60,126 bases of DNA from Phenylobacterium sp. CCH9-H3 (GTDB lineage Bacteria; Pseudomonadota; Alphaproteobacteria; Caulobacterales; Caulobacteraceae). Below, piece after piece: positions 57,056 through 60,126 of the stretch. The notes below the pieces were generated by a model. That model saw only the letters and a list, made by a program, of their open reading frames with translations, did no database searches and had not been told where the DNA came from. The translations under genes and the position numbers were made by a program. The stretch spans positions 1 to 60,126 of the forward strand of contig NZ_LSJI01000077.1 in NCBI RefSeq assembly GCF_001557235.1. Direction: 5' to 3'. The stretch's first letter is position 1, and each line of letters opens with the position of its first letter.

Positions 57056-57257
57056 AACCCAAACCCCTTCAGCTTCACCTTAGGCAATCTCCAGTTGGGC
57101 ACCTCATTAGACCAGCCCTTCCATTAGGTTAATGTTTTCCGCCATTTCGAGAACGCGGACCCCGTCGGCCGGCATGTTGTCTCGGGAGACGACCGGGCCT
57201 TGACTGGCCCTGCGTCATGAAACCGCAGATAGGCGACCAACAAGGAGGACAACCCCG

Positions 57258-58175
57258 ATGATCGAGCTGTCGATCGACGACCTGATGTTCCGCCCCGGCC
57301 TGATGAAGGGCCAGCGCGTCCTGATCACCGGCGGCGGCACCGGTCTGGGCAAGGTGATGGCCGAGGCCTGTGTGATGCTGGGCGCCGAGGTCTACATCTG
57401 GGGCCGGCGCGGTTCGGTCATCGCCGACGCCGCCAAGGAACTCAGCGACGCGCACGGCGCCCTGGCCGGCGGGCGCTGCACGGGCATCGCCTGCGACATC
57501 CGCGTGCCCGAGGCGATCCACGACGCCATGGACGAGGTGTGGGCCGGCGGCGCGCTGACGGGACTGGTCAACAACGCGGCGGGCAATTTCATCAGCCGGA
57601 CCGAGGATCTGTCGCCCAAGGGCTTCGACGCGATCGCCAACATCGTCTTCCGCGGGTCGTTCTTCGTCACCCTGGACGCCGGCAAGCGCTGGCTCGCGGA
57701 GGGCAAGCACGCCTCTGTGGTCTCGATCCTCACCACCTGGGTCTGGAACGGCGGGCCCTTTACCGTGCCGTCGGCCATGTCGAAGGCCGGGCTGAACGTC
57801 ATGACCCAGTCGCTCGCGGTGGAATGGGGCAACCGCGGCGTCCGTTTCAACGCCATCGCGCCGGGACCCTTTCCCACCGAAGGCATGAGCGCGCGGCTCA
57901 ATCCGGGCGGCGGCGGCATGCTCGGAGCGGCCGAGCCCACCATCCCGCTGAACCGCAACGGCGAGATGCGGGAGCTGGCGAACCTGGCCGTCTATCTGCT
58001 GGATCCAGGGTCGGCCTATGTGAACGGCCAGACGATCGCCATCGACGGCGGCTCGCACCTCAAGGGCGGCGGCGGGTTCGCGCGCCTGGCCGACTGGGGC
58101 GACGCGGAATGGGAGCAGGCCCGCAACGCGATCCGCGCCACGAACGAAAAGGACCGCGCCCAGCGCACGGTGTGA
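57258..58175 (+). CDS. Short-chain reductase resembling 2,4-dienoyl-CoA reductase
   Basis: A 305-residue classical-fold SDR. The cofactor loop is TGGGTGLGKVMAE (24-36) and the NNAAGN motif is at 105-110. The region VPSAMSKAGLNVMTQSLAVEWGNRGVRFNAIAPGPFPTEG matches mitochondrial DECR1-type enzymes, which reduce 2,4-dienoyl-CoA with NADPH in fatty-acid oxidation. Ser172 and Lys176 are kept, but the catalytic Tyr of DECR aligns with Trp161 (LTTWVW). AAGGAGG lies 9 nt before ATG 57258. A strong terminator follows. A role in beta-oxidation of unsaturated fatty acids is likely, activity less certain. Confidence 0.85.
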   Translation: MIELSIDDLMFRPGLMKGQRVLITGGGTGLGKVMAEACVMLGAEVYIWGRRGSVIADAAKELSDAHGALAGGRCTGIACDIRVPEAIHDAMDEVWAGGALTGLVNNAAGNFISRTEDLSPKGFDAIANIVFRGSFFVTLDAGKRWLAEGKHASVVSILTTWVWNGGPFTVPSAMSKAGLNVMTQSLAVEWGNRGVRFNAIAPGPFPTEGMSARLNPGGGGMLGAAEPTIPLNRNGEMRELANLAVYLLDPGSAYVNGQTIAIDGGSHLKGGGGFARLADWGDAEWEQARNAIRATNEKDRAQRTV

Positions 58176-58183
58176 ACCCAACG

Positions 58184-58213
58184 AAAAAGACGCCCCGGGG
58201 GCGGGGCGTCTTT
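58184..58213. terminator. Bidirectional terminator between the SDR gene and the Cys-containing small gene
   Basis: AAAGACGCCCC (58186-58196) pairs perfectly with GGGGCGTCTTT (58203-58213) around a 6-nt loop. The minus strand runs into TTTTTCG, giving the better T tract; the plus strand has TTTGGGTATTTC. Confidence 0.82.
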
Positions 58214-58247
58214 GGGTATTTCTGCAGTCTTCGAACGATGCGGCTGC

Positions 58248-58556
58248 TTACGCGCCGCCCGGGAAGCGCATCGGGATCTTCACGTCGCCCGACTTGTCGC
58301 CCATCGGCATGGCTTGAGCCACGCACAGGGCGGCCTTGTCGAAGCCCTTGCCGGGCGCGCTGTCCGACAGGACGGTGCAGCCGTCGAGCTTGCCGCCGGC
58401 CGCCGTGCACTGAAGCATCACCGTCGCGGCGTCGCGCGTGTTGGCATTCTTCATCAGGCACTTAGACATGCTTTCCTGGAAGGAAGCAGCACTCGCCGCA
58501 CCCGCCAAAGCAACGCTCAGAACAATACCACCGAAAAGAGAGACAGCTTTCTGCAT
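58248..58556 (-). CDS. Small exported protein with four cysteines
   Basis: A 102-residue protein. The signal peptide is MQKAVSLFGGIVLSVALAGAASAA, leaving a mature chain of about 78 residues with four cysteines (SKCLM, MLQCTA, DGCTV, ALCVA), suitable for two disulfides in the periplasm. ATG 58556 is set by AGGAGG just upstream; the GTG six bases earlier lies within that site. I do not recognise the family. The gene is followed by the bidirectional terminator. Confidence 0.7.
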   Translation of the reverse strand: MQKAVSLFGGIVLSVALAGAASAASFQESMSKCLMKNANTRDAATVMLQCTAAGGKLDGCTVLSDSAPGKGFDKAALCVAQAMPMGDKSGDVKIPMRFPGGA

Positions 58557-58726
58557 CCCCACCTCCTGTTGAGAAACAATGATGGGGGAATACCGCCGGG
58601 CGGTGAACGAACCCTAAATTTCCCGAAAAAATGGGAAAAGTGAGAATCGGTTAGGGAGTTCCGTTCAGCATAGCCAGGCTCGCGGGGTGTGCCCCAAGGC
58701 AAGGTAGACATGCGGGGGACACCCAA

Positions 58727-60126
58727 ATGAAGCGCTTTCGACTCGACGATCTGCCGTTGATGGTAAAGGTGGGCTTCGCGCCTGCGCTCGCACTGCTGAT
58801 GCTGGCCCTGATGGCGGCCGGCGCAGTGGTGATCCAGCAGAACCAGATGCGCGAGCTGGAACAGGTGGTCCGCACGGACATGCCGAACAGCCTGCGCATG
58901 CAGAAGATCTCCGAACAGATCACCGGCGTTCACGGCGACCTCTATATTCTTCTCACCCATCAGGCCGCCCAGATGGAGACCGACAAGATCGGCGCCAGAA
59001 GCCAGCAGCTGATGGCCACCGTCGACAAGATCACCAAGGAAGTGGGCGTCGCCCGCGCCGCCGCGGCCCCTGCCCAGCGTCCGCAGTACGACAAGCTGCT
59101 GAAGGACCTGAAGGAGACGCGCGAGGCCCTGGACGTCATCGTCGCGATGATGAGCGCCGACTTCGCCTCCGCCGCCGGCTTCGCCGCGCCGTTCGAGGAC
59201 CAGTACGCCAAGATGACCGCCAATCTGCAGGCGATCGTCGCGGCGACCCAGGCCCAGACCGACAAACAGGCCGCCGCCGCCAGCGAGCGGTCCAAGACCG
59301 CCCAGGCGGTCACCATCGCCGCCTCCGTCGCCACCCTGCTGATCACCGGCGTGATCGCCGTCTTCCTGGTGCTGAACATGCGCCGGGCCGTGCAGCGCAT
59401 CGCGGGCGCCACCGAGCGCCTGTCGCGCGGCGAGAACGACGTCGATCTCGACAAGCTGGAGCGCAAGGACGAGCTGGGCGCCATCGTGAAGTCCCTGAAC
59501 GTCTTCCGCGACAACCAACTGCACCTGGAGCGCATGCGCCAGGAGCAGGAGGAACAGCGGGCGGCCGCCGAGGCCACGCGCCGCGAGAGCGCCGCCGCCG
59601 CCGAGGCTTCTGCCGAGGAACAGGCCCGCGTGGTCGACTCTCTGGCGGGCGGGCTAGAGCGCCTGGCCGCGGGCGACCTCACCGTCCGCCTGCAGGAAGG
59701 TTTCCCCGGCTCGTACGAGAAGCTGCGCAACGACTTCAACGACGCCGTCGTGAAGCTGGAGAAGGCCATGTCGGCCATCGCGGCCTCCACGTCGGCCATC
59801 CGGTCGGGCGGCAGCGAGATCTCGGGCGCCGCCGACGACCTGTCGCAGCGCACCGAGCGTCAGGCCGCGACCCTCGAACAGACCGCCGCGGCGCTGGATC
59901 AGATCACCGCCACCGTCCAGCGTTCGGCCGAGGGCGCCACCCTGTCGCGCGAAGCCGTGGCCGCCGCCAAGACCGAGGCCGAGCGCTCGGGCGACGTCGT
60001 CAGCCGCGCGGTCACCTCGATGACGGCCATCGAGGCGTCGGCCCGCGAGATCAACCAGATCATCGGCGTGGTCGACGAGATCGCCTTCCAGACCAACCTG
60101 CTGGCCCTGAACGCCGGTGTCGAGGC
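58727..60126 (+). CDS. Methyl-accepting chemotaxis protein (partial, cut by the window end)
   Basis: A chemoreceptor read for 466 residues to the right edge. Helix 1 (about 14-36, KVGFAPALALLMLALMAAGAVVI), a helical periplasmic sensor of about 155 residues and helix 2 (about 200-222) are followed by a HAMP domain. A long Glu/Ala helix and a second HAMP-like unit (SLAGGLERLAAGDLTVRL) come next, then the signalling domain with EINQIIGVVDEIAFQTNLLALNAGVE just before the cut. ATG 58727 follows GGGGGA. It should signal through CheA/CheW to the flagellum. Divergent from the small Cys gene; the 170-nt gap carries a nested inverted repeat. Confidence 0.93.
   Translation, partial: MKRFRLDDLPLMVKVGFAPALALLMLALMAAGAVVIQQNQMRELEQVVRTDMPNSLRMQKISEQITGVHGDLYILLTHQAAQMETDKIGARSQQLMATVDKITKEVGVARAAAAPAQRPQYDKLLKDLKETREALDVIVAMMSADFASAAGFAAPFEDQYAKMTANLQAIVAATQAQTDKQAAAASERSKTAQAVTIAASVATLLITGVIAVFLVLNMRRAVQRIAGATERLSRGENDVDLDKLERKDELGAIVKSLNVFRDNQLHLERMRQEQEEQRAAAEATRRESAAAAEASAEEQARVVDSLAGGLERLAAGDLTVRLQEGFPGSYEKLRNDFNDAVVKLEKAMSAIAASTSAIRSGGSEISGAADDLSQRTERQAATLEQTAAALDQITATVQRSAEGATLSREAVAAAKTEAERSGDVVSRAVTSMTAIEASAREINQIIGVVDEIAFQTNLLALNAGVE

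Overview
The window is high-GC DNA (about two thirds G+C or more by eye), densely packed with genes on both strands. Gene content points to an alphaproteobacterium of the order Caulobacterales, with a Phenylobacterium- or Caulobacter-like organism the best guess. The signs are a ROSE-type heat-shock leader, a perfect CtrA box in front of an EipA/DUF1134 gene, a CAU-1-like subclass B3 metallo-beta-lactamase, a TonB receptor locus and NodT-type efflux. It is a chromosomal housekeeping region. I saw no insertion sequence, prophage, CRISPR array, rRNA or tRNA. No stretch longer than about 300 bases lacks a gene; the longest gaps are the rpmI leader (about 226 nt) and the rplT-pheS gap (264 nt, filled by a terminator and an interspersed palindromic repeat).

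Layout. 1-3.7 kb (minus): an alpha/beta hydrolase with a very long Ala/Lys/Pro tail cut by the window edge, an SCP2-like protein, and two exported methyltransferase-fold paralogues. 3.8-4.5 kb: an Hsp20 gene with an RpoH promoter and RNA thermometer. 4.5-8.2 kb (minus): two pentapeptide-repeat proteins, a lone RibD-like deaminase domain and gpmA. 8.3-22.4 kb: mainly envelope sugar precursor genes (kdsD, a phosphohexomutase, UDP-glucose dehydrogenase, glmM, glmS, galU, an epimerase-like protein, GT4 and GT9 glycosyltransferases), with a membrane dihaem cytochrome c, a 53-residue membrane protein and a small lipoprotein between them.

22.4-32.1 kb is the translation cluster infC ... rpmI-rplT-pheS-(ASCH)-pheT. 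It is split after infC by a B3 metallo-beta-lactamase, two overlapping MFS exporters, a secreted RidA and a small minus-strand gene. 32.1-34 kb: an ArsR-SRPBCC-SRPBCC operon divergent from a VOC protein across a double operator. 34-36.6 kb: eipA and lepA, divergent, with a CtrA box between them. 36.8-42.8 kb: an RTX metalloprotease, then a DeoR regulator divergent from a TonB receptor and an exported phosphatase, probably an organophosphate or sugar-phosphate scavenging unit.

42.8-46.6 kb: a receiver-like protein lacking the phospho-Asp, purA, a VOC protein and a threonine/serine dehydratase. 46.6-53.2 kb: a complete RND efflux system (outer-membrane factor, adaptor, permease) divergent from its TetR regulator. 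53.2-60.1 kb: an M28 peptidase, a DUF72 protein, a probable catalytically dead EAL-like protein, a DECR-like short-chain reductase, a small Cys-containing exported protein and a chemoreceptor cut by the right edge.

The most interesting signals are in regulation: the ROSE thermometer, a Shine-Dalgarno/hairpin/start arrangement before rpmI, an ATT start for infC, a paired ArsR operator inside an apparently leaderless promoter, and a DeoR-site palindrome. Among proteins, the hydrolase with a histone-H1-like tail, the ASCH gene wedged between pheS and pheT, and several enzymes with altered catalytic residues stand out. Functions are assigned by reading sequences and recalling families; no database search was run.
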